Part shown: piece by piece, positions 44,722-53,266 of the stretch
How positions within the stretch are numbered: position 1 is the stretch's first letter
Layout of the letters: the number at the start of each line of letters is the position of its first letter
NCBI GenBank assembly: GCA_027625145.1
Contig: JAQBXK010000005.1
Span: forward strand, 1-64,000
Direction of reading: 5' to 3'
Source of the DNA: Pseudomonadota bacterium
GTDB lineage: Bacteria > Pseudomonadota > Alphaproteobacteria > Puniceispirillales > Marisalimonadaceae
DNA: 64,000 bases
Position numbers and translations under genes: made by a program
The notes under the pieces: generated by a model
The model's input: only the letters and a program-made list of their open reading frames with translations
The model's database searches: none
Told to the model about the DNA's origin: nothing

Positions 44722-44727
44722 ATCTAG

Positions 44728-45339
44728 TTATACGTCAGAACTTAGTTCCATAATTGCAGAAAGAATGACAACTGCAAATAATGCTATTCCCATCCCCCTA
44801 TTAACCCAAAGTTGTTTACTTGAGTGTAAAGACCATTTTTTTAAACTTAATCCAAGCCACAGCCATAAAAAATGTATGGGTATCCATATGCAATTAACAA
44901 TTAAAAACTTAGTAAGTATCTCAACATTATATGAGTCCATACCTAATGATAATACAATAAATAAATGTCCCTGAACGACATAAGCCTTAGGGTTAATAAA
45001 CTGAAGAATTATTCCTTCATATAATCTTGGTGCTTTTGAAACTTCTTTAAAACCTGTTTTATTATCAGATGTTGCAATACGCCAAGCCAAAAAAGATAAA
45101 TATGATAGAGACAAAAATAAAAAAGTTATTTCAACACCATCGATTTGAAATAAAAACTTTTTAAACCCAATCACAACTAATAAAGCAACCGAATTAGTTC
45201 CAATAAACAAACCTATTAGATACAGGACACCTATACGCCATCCAAAACCAGCTCCAACACCAGCAAGCGACAGAACTCCAGGGCCAGGAGTGACCATCAT
45301 TAAAAAACTAATAATAATATAAGAAATATAAGAAACCAT
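44728..45339 (-). CDS. LysE/RhtB family exporter
   Basis: A 203-aa inner-membrane exporter with about six hydrophobic helices. The family signature MMVTPGPGVLSL lies in the first helix region, and QFINPKAYVVQG around residue 115 is the second conserved loop. Members export amino acids such as lysine, threonine or homoserine lactone. It stands alone on the minus strand between the SDR terminator region and the FAD oxidase gene. The substrate is unknown. Confidence 0.88.
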   Translation of the reverse strand: MVSYISYIIISFLMMVTPGPGVLSLAGVGAGFGWRIGVLYLIGLFIGTNSVALLVVIGFKKFLFQIDGVEITFLFLSLSYLSFLAWRIATSDNKTGFKEVSKAPRLYEGIILQFINPKAYVVQGHLFIVLSLGMDSYNVEILTKFLIVNCIWIPIHFLWLWLGLSLKKWSLHSSKQLWVNRGMGIALFAVVILSAIMELSSDV

Positions 45340-45433
45340 ATTATTCTTATAAAGTAGACACTCTATACCTTTATTAAAAATATAAAAAAATAATTGATAT
45401 GTTAATTATATGAAACGAATAAGTTTAGCAATA

Positions 45434-46846
45434 CTATAAAAAAAGCTTTCCAGGGTTCATTATTTTATATGGGTCAAATGCCATTTTAACCTGTTTCATA
45501 ACATTCACAGCACTGCCAAGCTCTTTTAACATATATTTTCTTTTACCTTGTCCTATACCATGTTCGCCAGTACAAGTTCCATCCATACGTATAGCTCTTT
45601 CAGAAATTCTCGTTAAGAACGTATCAAGCTTTTTTAACTCTTCTTTACTATTTTTATCAATTAATAATGCCACATGAAAATTACCATCTCCAGCATGACT
45701 GACAATTGGGCCAATAAGGTTATTTTTTTCCATATCTTCAATTGTCTCTATCATGCAATCTGAAAGTCTAGAGATAGGTACACAGACATCTGTCGAATAA
45801 ATATTTGCTTCAGGGCGAACCGCTTTACAAGACCAATAAGCATCATGCCTTGCTTGCCATAACTTACTTCTTTCTTCATTATTTGATGTCCATTCGAAAT
45901 CATTTCCTCCAAAATCAGATGCAATTTCTCCAAATAACTCTGACTGCTCTTTTACGGATGATTCGCTTCCATGAAACTCTAATAATAACAAAGGTGATTC
46001 TGGCAAATTTGTCTTAGAGTAGTTATTAATGGCTTTGACTTGTGCGAGATCCAAAAACTCAATCCTAGCAACTGGAATGCCTGATTGTATAGTCATTATC
46101 ACAGCATCAGTAGCGTCTTTTACCGAAGGAAAACTTACTCTTCCACCAGCTATAACTTCAGGTATTCCATATAACTTCAAAGTTATTTCAGTAGAAATAC
46201 CAAGCGTTCCTTCAGAGCCAACCATTAGACGAGTCAAGTCATACCCAGCAGAACTTTTACGTGCTTTATTAGCTGTTTTAATTAATTGTCCATCAGCAGT
46301 TACTACTTCAAGAGCTATTACATTATCTTTCATAGTCCCATATTTTACGGCATTAGTTCCAGATGCTCGAGTAGCTGCCATGCCTCCTATAGATGCATTT
46401 GCTCCAGGATCAATTGGAAAAAAAAGCCCTGTATCTCTCAGGTGAGTATTTAGTTGTTCTCTTGTAACTCCGGGTTGAACAACAACCAAAAGATCTTCTT
46501 GATAAACATTAAGGATTTTATTCATATTATTCATATCAATTGATATCCCTCCATAAGGGGCATTTACATGCCCTTCAAATGAAGACCCAATTCCAAACGG
46601 AATGATTGGACATTTATATTCATTACAAATTTTTACTACTTTTTGAACATCTTCTTTAGATTCAACAAAAACCACTCCATCTGGCAACTCTGAATCATGG
46701 ATAGTCATAGTGTGAGTATGTTGTTCTAAAATACTTTTAGAACTTGAAAATTGTTGACCAAATTCACTTTTAATTTTTTCTACACATAATCTAATACTTT
46801 CCTTATCATAATCATTTTCTGACCAGAAAGACGTGTTATCATCCAT
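45434..46846 (-). CDS. FAD-linked oxidase, glycolate/D-lactate dehydrogenase (GlcD-like), copy 1
   Basis: A 470-aa FAD-binding PCMH-type oxidase. The FAD site is IPFGIGSSFEGHVNAP and PGVTREQL with IDPGANASIGGM, and the C-terminal catalytic region has SHAGDGNFHVAL and CTGEHGIGQGK. The enzymes oxidise D-lactate, glycolate or D-2-hydroxyglutarate to 2-oxo acids. The ATG at 46846 is preferred; a GTG five codons before it would overlap the ribosome site GGGAG. It is a close tandem paralogue of the next gene, 45 nt apart, and no GlcE/GlcF subunits are nearby. Confidence 0.88.
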   Translation of the reverse strand: MDDNTSFWSENDYDKESIRLCVEKIKSEFGQQFSSSKSILEQHTHTMTIHDSELPDGVVFVESKEDVQKVVKICNEYKCPIIPFGIGSSFEGHVNAPYGGISIDMNNMNKILNVYQEDLLVVVQPGVTREQLNTHLRDTGLFFPIDPGANASIGGMAATRASGTNAVKYGTMKDNVIALEVVTADGQLIKTANKARKSSAGYDLTRLMVGSEGTLGISTEITLKLYGIPEVIAGGRVSFPSVKDATDAVIMTIQSGIPVARIEFLDLAQVKAINNYSKTNLPESPLLLLEFHGSESSVKEQSELFGEIASDFGGNDFEWTSNNEERSKLWQARHDAYWSCKAVRPEANIYSTDVCVPISRLSDCMIETIEDMEKNNLIGPIVSHAGDGNFHVALLIDKNSKEELKKLDTFLTRISERAIRMDGTCTGEHGIGQGKRKYMLKELGSAVNVMKQVKMAFDPYKIMNPGKLFL

Positions 46847-46891
46847 GCTTATTGCTCCCACAAATAAAGCTATTAAAAATATTTTTGATAA

Positions 46892-48304
46892 TCAAAGAAT
46901 TTTTCCTGGATTCATTATTCCTTTTGGATCAAGTTCATTCTTTATAAGTTTCATAAAATTAACAGCTGGGCCCAGCTCATCAATTAAATATTGTTTCTTT
47001 CCTTGGCCAACACCATGCTCTCCAGTGCACGTTCCATCCATTCTTATAGCTCTATGAGCTAACCTTTCTAAAAAACCATTAGCAACCTCAACTTCTTTTT
47101 GATTTTTAGGGTCTATTAAAAGTTGTACATGAAAATTACCATCACCAACGTGTCCTACAATTGGACCAAAAAGAGAATTTTTTTCCATATCTTCTATTGT
47201 ATCAATAATGCATTCAGACAGACGAGAAATAGGAACGCACACGTCAGTTGCTATATATTCAGCTTCTGGACGACAAGCTTTGACTGCATAATAAACGTCA
47301 TGCCTAGCCTTCCAAAGTTTATTTCTCTCTTCAATATTTGAAGTCCATTCAAAGTTATCAGCGTCGAAATCTTTAGAAATTTCATTAAATAATTCAGACT
47401 GTTCTTTTACCGATGACTTGCTTCCATGAAATTCTAATAATAGTAATGGAGCCTCTGGTAAGCTTAACTTGGAATAGTTGTTAACAGCTTTGACTTGTGC
47501 AACATCTAAAAGTTCAATTCTAGCTATTGGAATTCCTGCTTGTATAGTCATAATTACAGCATCAGTTGCATCTTTGACTGATGGAAAAGTGCATCGTCCT
47601 GCTCCTATTTCCTCAGGGATACCATATAATTTAAGTGTTATTTCTGTGATTACTCCCAATGTACCTTCTGACCCGACTATTAACCTGGTTAAATCATAAC
47701 CAGCTGAGCTTTTTTTTGCTCTACTTGCAGTTTTTATTATCTCTCCATTAGGCATTACAACTTCTAATGAAATAACATTATCTTTCATTGTTCCGTAACG
47801 AACAGCATTTGTACCAGAAGCTCGAGTAGCCGTCATTCCTCCAATAGATGCATTTGCTCCAGGATCAATGGGGAAAAATAATCCAGTGTCTCTTAAATAA
47901 GTATTAAGTTGTTCTCTAGTAACTCCTGGCTGAACAATAACTGTGGAATCCTCAGGATGAACTTCTATTATTTTATTAAGGTTATTCATATCTATAGATA
48001 TGCCACCAAAATTAGCATTCAAATGGCCTTCCAGTGAAGATCCAGCGCCAAAAGGTATAATAGGACATCCAAATTCTTGACAAATTTTAACAGTTTTTTG
48101 AACATCTTCTTTGTTTGATGCAAAGACAACACCATCCGGCAATTCAGATTGATGGACTGTAGTTGTACTAGTGTGTTGTTCTCTAACGGACTTAGAAATT
48201 GAAAATTGTTGTCCAAATTCTTCTTTTAAAGCATTAACTGCTCCTGATATATTATAATTATAATCCTTGTACATTGCGTTGTCATTTTGATTGAAAATTG
48301 TCAC
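46892..48304 (-). CDS. FAD-linked oxidase, glycolate/D-lactate dehydrogenase (GlcD-like), copy 2
   Basis: A 470-aa paralogue of the adjacent downstream gene, matching it nearly throughout in alignment. The FAD segments IPFGAGSSLEGHLNAN and PGVTREQL and the C-terminal GHVGDGNFHVQL and CTGEHGVGQGK are intact. It begins with a GTG at 48304, which aligns its N-terminus with that of copy 1. Differences cluster in the substrate region (YYAVKACRPEAEY against YWSCKAVRPEANI), so the copies may prefer different D-2-hydroxy acids. It is upstream of copy 1 on the same strand, divergent from the KDG kinase gene. Confidence 0.88.
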   Translation of the reverse strand: MTIFNQNDNAMYKDYNYNISGAVNALKEEFGQQFSISKSVREQHTSTTTVHQSELPDGVVFASNKEDVQKTVKICQEFGCPIIPFGAGSSLEGHLNANFGGISIDMNNLNKIIEVHPEDSTVIVQPGVTREQLNTYLRDTGLFFPIDPGANASIGGMTATRASGTNAVRYGTMKDNVISLEVVMPNGEIIKTASRAKKSSAGYDLTRLIVGSEGTLGVITEITLKLYGIPEEIGAGRCTFPSVKDATDAVIMTIQAGIPIARIELLDVAQVKAVNNYSKLSLPEAPLLLLEFHGSKSSVKEQSELFNEISKDFDADNFEWTSNIEERNKLWKARHDVYYAVKACRPEAEYIATDVCVPISRLSECIIDTIEDMEKNSLFGPIVGHVGDGNFHVQLLIDPKNQKEVEVANGFLERLAHRAIRMDGTCTGEHGVGQGKKQYLIDELGPAVNFMKLIKNELDPKGIMNPGKIL

Positions 48305-48447
48305 TTAAAGTTCCTATTTTATAATAGTCATTTAATTATATTAAAATATTATAATCAATTAATTACAATTACAGATTGATTAAAATACAACATATCAATA
48401 AAAATTATAATTTGAAGAAAATATTAAGTGATTTCTTTAGGAATGCA

Positions 48448-49392
48448 ATGATGAATAAAAATAAAAAAGCTGTGTTTGTTGGCGAATGCATGATTGAATT
48501 AAGTGGAAGCATTGCTAACTTAAGCAAGACATCAACATCAATAAACATCAACTTTGGAGGAGACACTTATAATTCTGCTGTATATTTTTCAAGATTATCT
48601 TCTAATAAGACAACAACGTTTTATTCAACAGCACTTGGCAAAGATAATTTTTCTGAACAAATGGTTTCAAGGTTTAAATCAGAAAATATAAATTGTGATT
48701 ATATTAGAAGAGATGGGAGACATCCTCCGGGCCTATATTCTATTGCAACTGATGAAAAAGGTGAGAGAAAATTTTCATACTGGAGAAATGAGTCACCATC
48801 AAAGCTTATTTTTTCAGGACTAAAAGGAAGAAAGTTAATTGATAATATTTTAAATTCAGACATTCTTTATTATTCTGGAATAACTGCGAGCATTATAGAT
48901 AAGAATCAGCAAATAGAGCTTATTAAATTAGGAGCATCTGCATCAATTTCTGCTTTTGACTTTAATTACAGAGATAAACTTCACTTTAATAAAAAAGAAT
49001 CTCAACTATTATTTAAAGATATTAATAATAATGTTAATATTCATTTCATTTCATATGATGATGCAAAAGAATTATTTAATATAAATAACCCTAATGAAAT
49101 TATTGAAATTGCTAGCAACAACAAAAATCTTGTTATCTTGCGATATAAAAATAAAATATTGTATAAAAAAAAGAATGAAGAATTAAAAACGATAACAGTT
49201 CCTCATGGAGAGGTTGTAGATACTACTGCTGCTGGAGATGCTTTTAATGGATCTTTTTTAGCTTTAATGAATAATGAAAAAAATATTTCAATAGAAGAAA
49301 ACATTCTCATTTCGCACTCAATTACACGTGAAGTGATTAAACATAAAGGGGCTATTATTCCTAAAGAACTTATGCCTGAAATATTAAATTAA
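48448..49392 (+). CDS. kdgK: 2-keto-3-deoxygluconate kinase (PfkB family)
   Basis: A 314-aa ribokinase-type sugar kinase. It has the N-terminal FVGECMIELSGS and NFGGDTYNSAVYFSRL of KDG kinases and the catalytic DTTAAGDAFNGS (anion hole and base Asp). It phosphorylates 2-keto-3-deoxygluconate to KDPG, the substrate of the Eda-type aldolase at 58877. The start is taken at the ATG at 48448 (a second ATG follows directly), since the longer frame adds 24 basic residues before the family start. It is followed 19 nt later by a hydroxyacid dehydrogenase. Confidence 0.83.
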   Translation: MMNKNKKAVFVGECMIELSGSIANLSKTSTSININFGGDTYNSAVYFSRLSSNKTTTFYSTALGKDNFSEQMVSRFKSENINCDYIRRDGRHPPGLYSIATDEKGERKFSYWRNESPSKLIFSGLKGRKLIDNILNSDILYYSGITASIIDKNQQIELIKLGASASISAFDFNYRDKLHFNKKESQLLFKDINNNVNIHFISYDDAKELFNINNPNEIIEIASNNKNLVILRYKNKILYKKKNEELKTITVPHGEVVDTTAAGDAFNGSFLALMNNEKNISIEENILISHSITREVIKHKGAIIPKELMPEILN

Positions 49393-49411
49393 TAATAAGG
49401 AGGAACTTAAA

Positions 49412-50365
49412 ATGAAAAAAAACTTACTTATAATGTCTGAAATGCCTGAATTCTTAGTATCTTTATTTGATAAGTCATACAATACTTTTAAAGTTTGGGA
49501 GCAAAGAGGCTCTCCATTAAACAAAGATAAAGAAATATATATATCAAAAATTAGTAAAGATATCGATGCGATTGCTGTCATGGGAGGAACAAAAATATCT
49601 GCAGAATTAATGCAAAGCATGCCTAATTTAAAAGTTATAGGCTGTTATGGTGTTGGATATGATGCAATTGATGTCAAATTTGCACAAAGTGCTGGGATTA
49701 AAGTTACCAACACTCCAGAAGTATTAAATGATGAAGTGGCTGACACCGCTATTGCGTTAATGCTGGCCGTATATAAAAATATTATTCATGCTGAAAAATT
49801 TGCAAGAAATAATTTATGGGTTGATGGAGAATTTCCTTTATCAAGAAAATTTTCCGGAACAAAACTAGGTATAGTTGGAATGGGAAGAATAGGAAAAGCT
49901 ATAGCTAAACGAGCAGAAGCTTTTGATTGTAAGGTTTCTTATCATTCTAGAAACGAAACAGATGTTAAATACAAGTACTATAAAGACATAAATGATTTAG
50001 CAAAAGAAGTTGATACGCTTTGTATAATTACACCAGGAGGTAAAGAAACTGAAAAATTAATTAATAGAACGGTTTTAAATAATCTTGGAAAAAACGGAGT
50101 AATCATAAATGTTGCCAGAGGTTCTGTCATAGACCAAGATGAATTAATTAATTGCTTGAAAACAAATGTCATAGCTGGAGCTGGCTTGGATGTTTATACC
50201 AATGAACCAAATATCCCTATAGAACTAATTAATCTTAAAAATACCGTTTTATTACCACATATAGCTTCAGCAACCGTTGAAACAAGAAATGCTATGGGAC
50301 AATTAGTTTTTGATAATATTAAAGCTTATTTTGAAAACAAGCCTTTAATTTCACCAGTTGTTTAA
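49412..50365 (+). CDS. D-isomer-specific 2-hydroxyacid dehydrogenase
   Basis: A 317-aa NAD(P)-dependent dehydrogenase of the glyoxylate/hydroxypyruvate reductase type. The Rossmann motif is GMGRIGKAIA (about 156-165). The catalytic residues are R236 (VARGSVID), E265 and H283 (LPHIASAT). It reduces 2-oxo acids to D-2-hydroxy acids or the reverse. A GGAGG site precedes the ATG. It is in a plus-strand unit with kdgK, and its stop is one base from that of the convergent hydroxyacid dehydrogenase. Hydroxypyruvate, glyoxylate or a sugar 2-oxo acid are candidates. Confidence 0.9.
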   Translation: MKKNLLIMSEMPEFLVSLFDKSYNTFKVWEQRGSPLNKDKEIYISKISKDIDAIAVMGGTKISAELMQSMPNLKVIGCYGVGYDAIDVKFAQSAGIKVTNTPEVLNDEVADTAIALMLAVYKNIIHAEKFARNNLWVDGEFPLSRKFSGTKLGIVGMGRIGKAIAKRAEAFDCKVSYHSRNETDVKYKYYKDINDLAKEVDTLCIITPGGKETEKLINRTVLNNLGKNGVIINVARGSVIDQDELINCLKTNVIAGAGLDVYTNEPNIPIELINLKNTVLLPHIASATVETRNAMGQLVFDNIKAYFENKPLISPVV

Positions 50366-50366
50366 A

Positions 50367-51266
50367 TCAATTTTTATTTTTAGGTAAGTTTATGCCGGCA
50401 TTACGTGCGTATACTTTTGCAACAGCGGCATCATCTTCATTACCTAAACCAGAGCCAGCTGCAGCAACAAATTGCTGTAATGCTGCTGCAGTTAATGGAG
50501 CAGAAAAGTTAGAATTTTTAGCAATATCTAGAACAATACCTAAATCTTTGGGCCATATATTAACAGATGACCTAGGCGTATAATCATTATCTATTATGTG
50601 TGGAGCCCTATTTTCAAGCATCCAAGAACTTCCTGCACATTTTGAAATAACTTCTAAAAATCTTTTAGGTTCAATGCCCTGAGTAATACCAAAAGTAAGA
50701 GCCTCTGCCATTGCTGCTATATGAACACCTGCAAGCATTTGGTTCACAGCTTTCATAGCAGAGCCCGCGCCTGGAGTTTCACCAAATTCAAATATTGTTT
50801 CTGATGTCGCTTCCAAAATAGGCTTAGCTAAATTATATGCTTCATTACTTCCTGAGATCATATAAGACAATTTACCTTGAGATGATTTCAAAGAACCACC
50901 TGAAATAGGAGCATCAAGATATAGCAACCCATAGCTTTTGCAATTCATAGCCATTTCTTTTGCAAAATCAGGTGAGACAGTAGTGCATACAATTATTAAG
51001 GTGCCTTTTCTTAATTTTTTTGCAATTCCATCTTCTCCAAATAGAATATCTCTAGTTTGTTTGTCATTCAAAACAACAATGAAAACTGCATCTAAAAGAT
51101 CAAAAGAGATGTTTTCTTTAGCCCCTCCTTCTTCTATAAGTTTTTTTTGTTGAAGAGGATTTATGTCTTGTCCATAAACAATATAACCAGATCTAACAAG
51201 TGATTGAGCTATTCCGTAACCCATTGATCCTAGCCCAATAACTGATATTTTTTTTTTATTACTCAT
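50367..51266 (-). CDS. 3-hydroxyacid dehydrogenase family (L-threonate dehydrogenase-like)
   Basis: A 299-aa beta-hydroxyacid dehydrogenase. The NAD motif is VIGLGSMGYGIA (9-20), the substrate motif is DAPISGGSLKSSQG and the catalytic lysine is K172 in GAGSAMKAVNQMLAG. The GVHIAAMAEAL continuation resembles LtnD-type threonate dehydrogenases, which feed the OtnI/OtnC route. 3-Hydroxyisobutyrate or tartronate semialdehyde enzymes are close alternatives. It is 23 nt downstream of the IlvD/Edd dehydratase gene on the same strand. The LtnD assignment is tentative. Confidence 0.83.
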   Translation of the reverse strand: MSNKKKISVIGLGSMGYGIAQSLVRSGYIVYGQDINPLQQKKLIEEGGAKENISFDLLDAVFIVVLNDKQTRDILFGEDGIAKKLRKGTLIIVCTTVSPDFAKEMAMNCKSYGLLYLDAPISGGSLKSSQGKLSYMISGSNEAYNLAKPILEATSETIFEFGETPGAGSAMKAVNQMLAGVHIAAMAEALTFGITQGIEPKRFLEVISKCAGSSWMLENRAPHIIDNDYTPRSSVNIWPKDLGIVLDIAKNSNFSAPLTAAALQQFVAAAGSGLGNEDDAAVAKVYARNAGINLPKNKN

Positions 51267-51289
51267 GATATTTAATTGCTCATGCTAAA

Positions 51290-53071
51290 TTAATGGTTAT
51301 CACGTGGCAATGATCTTCTGACCTTTTGGTATTTTACCGCATTTTCTAAAACACCACCTTGAGCTAATTGTCCGACGTAATTTCTATAAATCTCTTGCCA
51401 AGGAGTCTGACTTTCTGGCATTTCAGGAGGACCTAATTTTTTTCTTTCATTAAGCTCTTCATCGTCAACTAACATATCAGCAGTATGCTTATTTAAATCA
51501 ATTTTAATGATATCGCCAGTTTTAAGCCAAGCTAAACCACCTCCTACTGCACTTTCAGGAGAGGCATTTAATATAGAAGGACTTCCAGATGTACCTGATT
51601 GACGTCCATCTCCAATACAAGGCAACTCTTTTACACCTCTTTTAATTAACTCATCAGAAGGTTGCATATTAACAACTTCAGCAGAGCCTGGCCATCCTAC
51701 CGTTCCCGCACCTCTAATAACTAAGATACAATTTTCATCCATATTTAAACTTTGATCATTAACCCTATCATGATAATCTTCAGAGCCTTCAAAAACTATT
51801 GCCCTTCCTTCAAGAACACCTTCAGCTCCTGGCCTAGAAAGAAAGTTTTCTTTAAAACTTTGAGAAATAACAGAAGTTTTCATTATAGCAGAATCAAAAA
51901 GGTTTCCTTTTAAAACGATAAATCCAGCACGTTCCATTAGTGGCTTTTGGAATGAAGTAATTACTCTTTCATCTTTACTTTTTATTCCTTCAAGTGCTTT
52001 AGATAATTTTTTTCCACTAACTGTTAAAACATCCCCATGAAGTTTTTTATTTGCTAAAAGCTCTGCCATAACAGCAGCGGTTCCTCCAGCTCTATGATAG
52101 CTTTCACATAAAAATTCACCTGCTGGCTGTATATTTACCATTAATGGAATATCGTAACCTATATTTTGCCATGCATCGGTTTCCAATTCTAATCCAACAT
52201 GTCTTGCTATAGCTGTCAAATGAGGCTGAGCATTTGTAGACCCTCCAATTGCAGAATTAACAACAATTGCATTTTCAAAAGCTTGACGTGTCATAATTTT
52301 AGAAGGTGTTAAGTCTTCTTTAACCATTTCAACAATTCTCAAGCCTGTCTTATAAGCCATTTGACCACGCTCTTTGTAGGGTGCAGGAATGTTAGCATTT
52401 CCAGTCAAGCTCATTCCCAAAGCTTCAGCTAAAGAATTCATAGTTGAAGCAGTGCCCATTGTATTACAATGACCATCAGATGGAGCTGAAGATGTAACAA
52501 TCTCAATAAATTCTTCATAATCTATTCTGCCTGCAGCTAACTCTACACGACCATCCCAAACAGCAGTCCCAGAGCCTGCTAATTTTCCATTATGCCATCC
52601 ATCAAGCATTGGGCCACCATTTAAAACAATAGCTGGCAAATCAACAGTTGCAGCAGCCATTAAGCATGCAGGTGTTGTTTTATCGCAACCAGTTGTCAAA
52701 ACTACTCCATCTAAAGGGTATCCGTGTAAAATTTCTACTAATCCTAAATAAGCTAAATTTCTATCTAATGAGGCAGTTGGTCTTTTTAAAGTTTCTTGAA
52801 TTGGATGAACTGGAAACTCAAATGCAATTCCTCCTGCACTTCTTATTCCTTCTCTAACTCTTTCTGCCAGTTTAATATGTACCCTATTACAAGGAGATAT
52901 ATCTGATCCAGTTTGTGCTATTCCTATTATAGGCTTACCTGAGCGCAATTCTTCTGGAGTTAAACCAAAATTCATAGATCTTTCTAAATATAAAGCAGTC
53001 ATTCCAGGATTTGTTGGATTATCAAACCATTGTTGACTTCTATATTTTGGATTAAAATTCTTATCTGACAT
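51290..53071 (-). CDS. IlvD/Edd family sugar-acid dehydratase
   Basis: A 593-aa iron-sulfur dehydratase. Three cysteines fit the cluster ligands of the sugar-acid branch: C61 (SPCNR), C129 ([11 protein letters not shown]) and C202 ([11 protein letters not shown]), close to positions I recall for L-arabinonate dehydratase. It removes water from an aldonate to give a 2-keto-3-deoxy acid. The real start is the ATG at 53071, eight bases after GGGGAG; the longer frame merely translates that site (MGSKF). The LtnD-like gene follows. The substrate could be arabinonate, xylonate, fuconate or similar; dihydroxyacid dehydratase IlvD itself is unlikely. Confidence 0.87.
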   Translation of the reverse strand: MSDKNFNPKYRSQQWFDNPTNPGMTALYLERSMNFGLTPEELRSGKPIIGIAQTGSDISPCNRVHIKLAERVREGIRSAGGIAFEFPVHPIQETLKRPTASLDRNLAYLGLVEILHGYPLDGVVLTTGCDKTTPACLMAAATVDLPAIVLNGGPMLDGWHNGKLAGSGTAVWDGRVELAAGRIDYEEFIEIVTSSAPSDGHCNTMGTASTMNSLAEALGMSLTGNANIPAPYKERGQMAYKTGLRIVEMVKEDLTPSKIMTRQAFENAIVVNSAIGGSTNAQPHLTAIARHVGLELETDAWQNIGYDIPLMVNIQPAGEFLCESYHRAGGTAAVMAELLANKKLHGDVLTVSGKKLSKALEGIKSKDERVITSFQKPLMERAGFIVLKGNLFDSAIMKTSVISQSFKENFLSRPGAEGVLEGRAIVFEGSEDYHDRVNDQSLNMDENCILVIRGAGTVGWPGSAEVVNMQPSDELIKRGVKELPCIGDGRQSGTSGSPSILNASPESAVGGGLAWLKTGDIIKIDLNKHTADMLVDDEELNERKKLGPPEMPESQTPWQEIYRNYVGQLAQGGVLENAVKYQKVRRSLPRDNH

Positions 53072-53078
53072 AAACTTG

Positions 53079-53084
53079 CTCCCC
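53079..53084 (-). promoter_or_regulatory. GGGGAG ribosome-binding site deciding the dehydratase start
   Basis: GGGGAG on the minus strand precedes the ATG at 53071 by seven bases. It shows that the in-frame TTG upstream is not the start. Confidence 0.8.
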
Positions 53085-53104
53085 AAGTAAAAAAAAATTA
53101 AAAT

Positions 53105-53116
53105 TTTGTTAACAAA
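53105..53116. promoter_or_regulatory. 12-bp palindrome between divergent sugar-acid operons
   Basis: TTTGTTAACAAA is a perfect palindrome in the 195-base spacer between the IlvD/Edd gene and uxaA, nearest the former. Its TTGT..ACAA pattern resembles sites of GntR/LacI-type regulators in a general way, but no regulator gene is nearby. It may be chance in AT-rich DNA. Confidence 0.4.
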
Positions 53117-53196
53117 TTAAGTATATAAATTATTTTATAAATAGTATGTATATAATATTAAATTTAAATATTTTATGAAATTTAAAATAATCATAC

Positions 53197-53215
53197 TTGA
53201 TTTTAAAAAAATCAA
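53197..53215. promoter_or_regulatory. 19-bp palindrome upstream of uxaA
   Basis: TTGATTTT-AAA-AAAATCAA has eight-base perfect arms and lies 51 bases before the uxaA start. Together with the 12-bp palindrome at 53105 it makes this divergent spacer a likely control region. The left arm also supplies a possible -35 TTGATT. Confidence 0.45.
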
Positions 53216-53253
53216 AAGATAATTTAGTTATTTATAAAATAATTTTATCAAAT

Positions 53254-53259
53254 GGGGGA
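53254..53259 (+). promoter_or_regulatory. GGGGGA ribosome-binding site deciding the uxaA start
   Basis: GGGGGA ends seven bases before the ATG at 53267. The in-frame ATG at 53252 overlaps this site and would add only MGELL, so 53267 is the true start. Confidence 0.8.
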
Positions 53260-53266
53260 ACTATTA

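Noticed and set aside
45805-46017. Open reading frames antisense to the GlcD-like genes and many others on the opposite strand of real genes
   Set aside because: They lack conserved domains and ribosome sites and are out of phase with strongly conserved proteins on the other strand. They are shadows.
51290-53071. Dihydroxyacid dehydratase IlvD or 6-phosphogluconate dehydratase Edd
   Set aside because: Cysteine placement, length and the surrounding sugar-acid genes fit the pentonate/hexonate dehydratase branch better. No other branched-chain biosynthesis genes are near.
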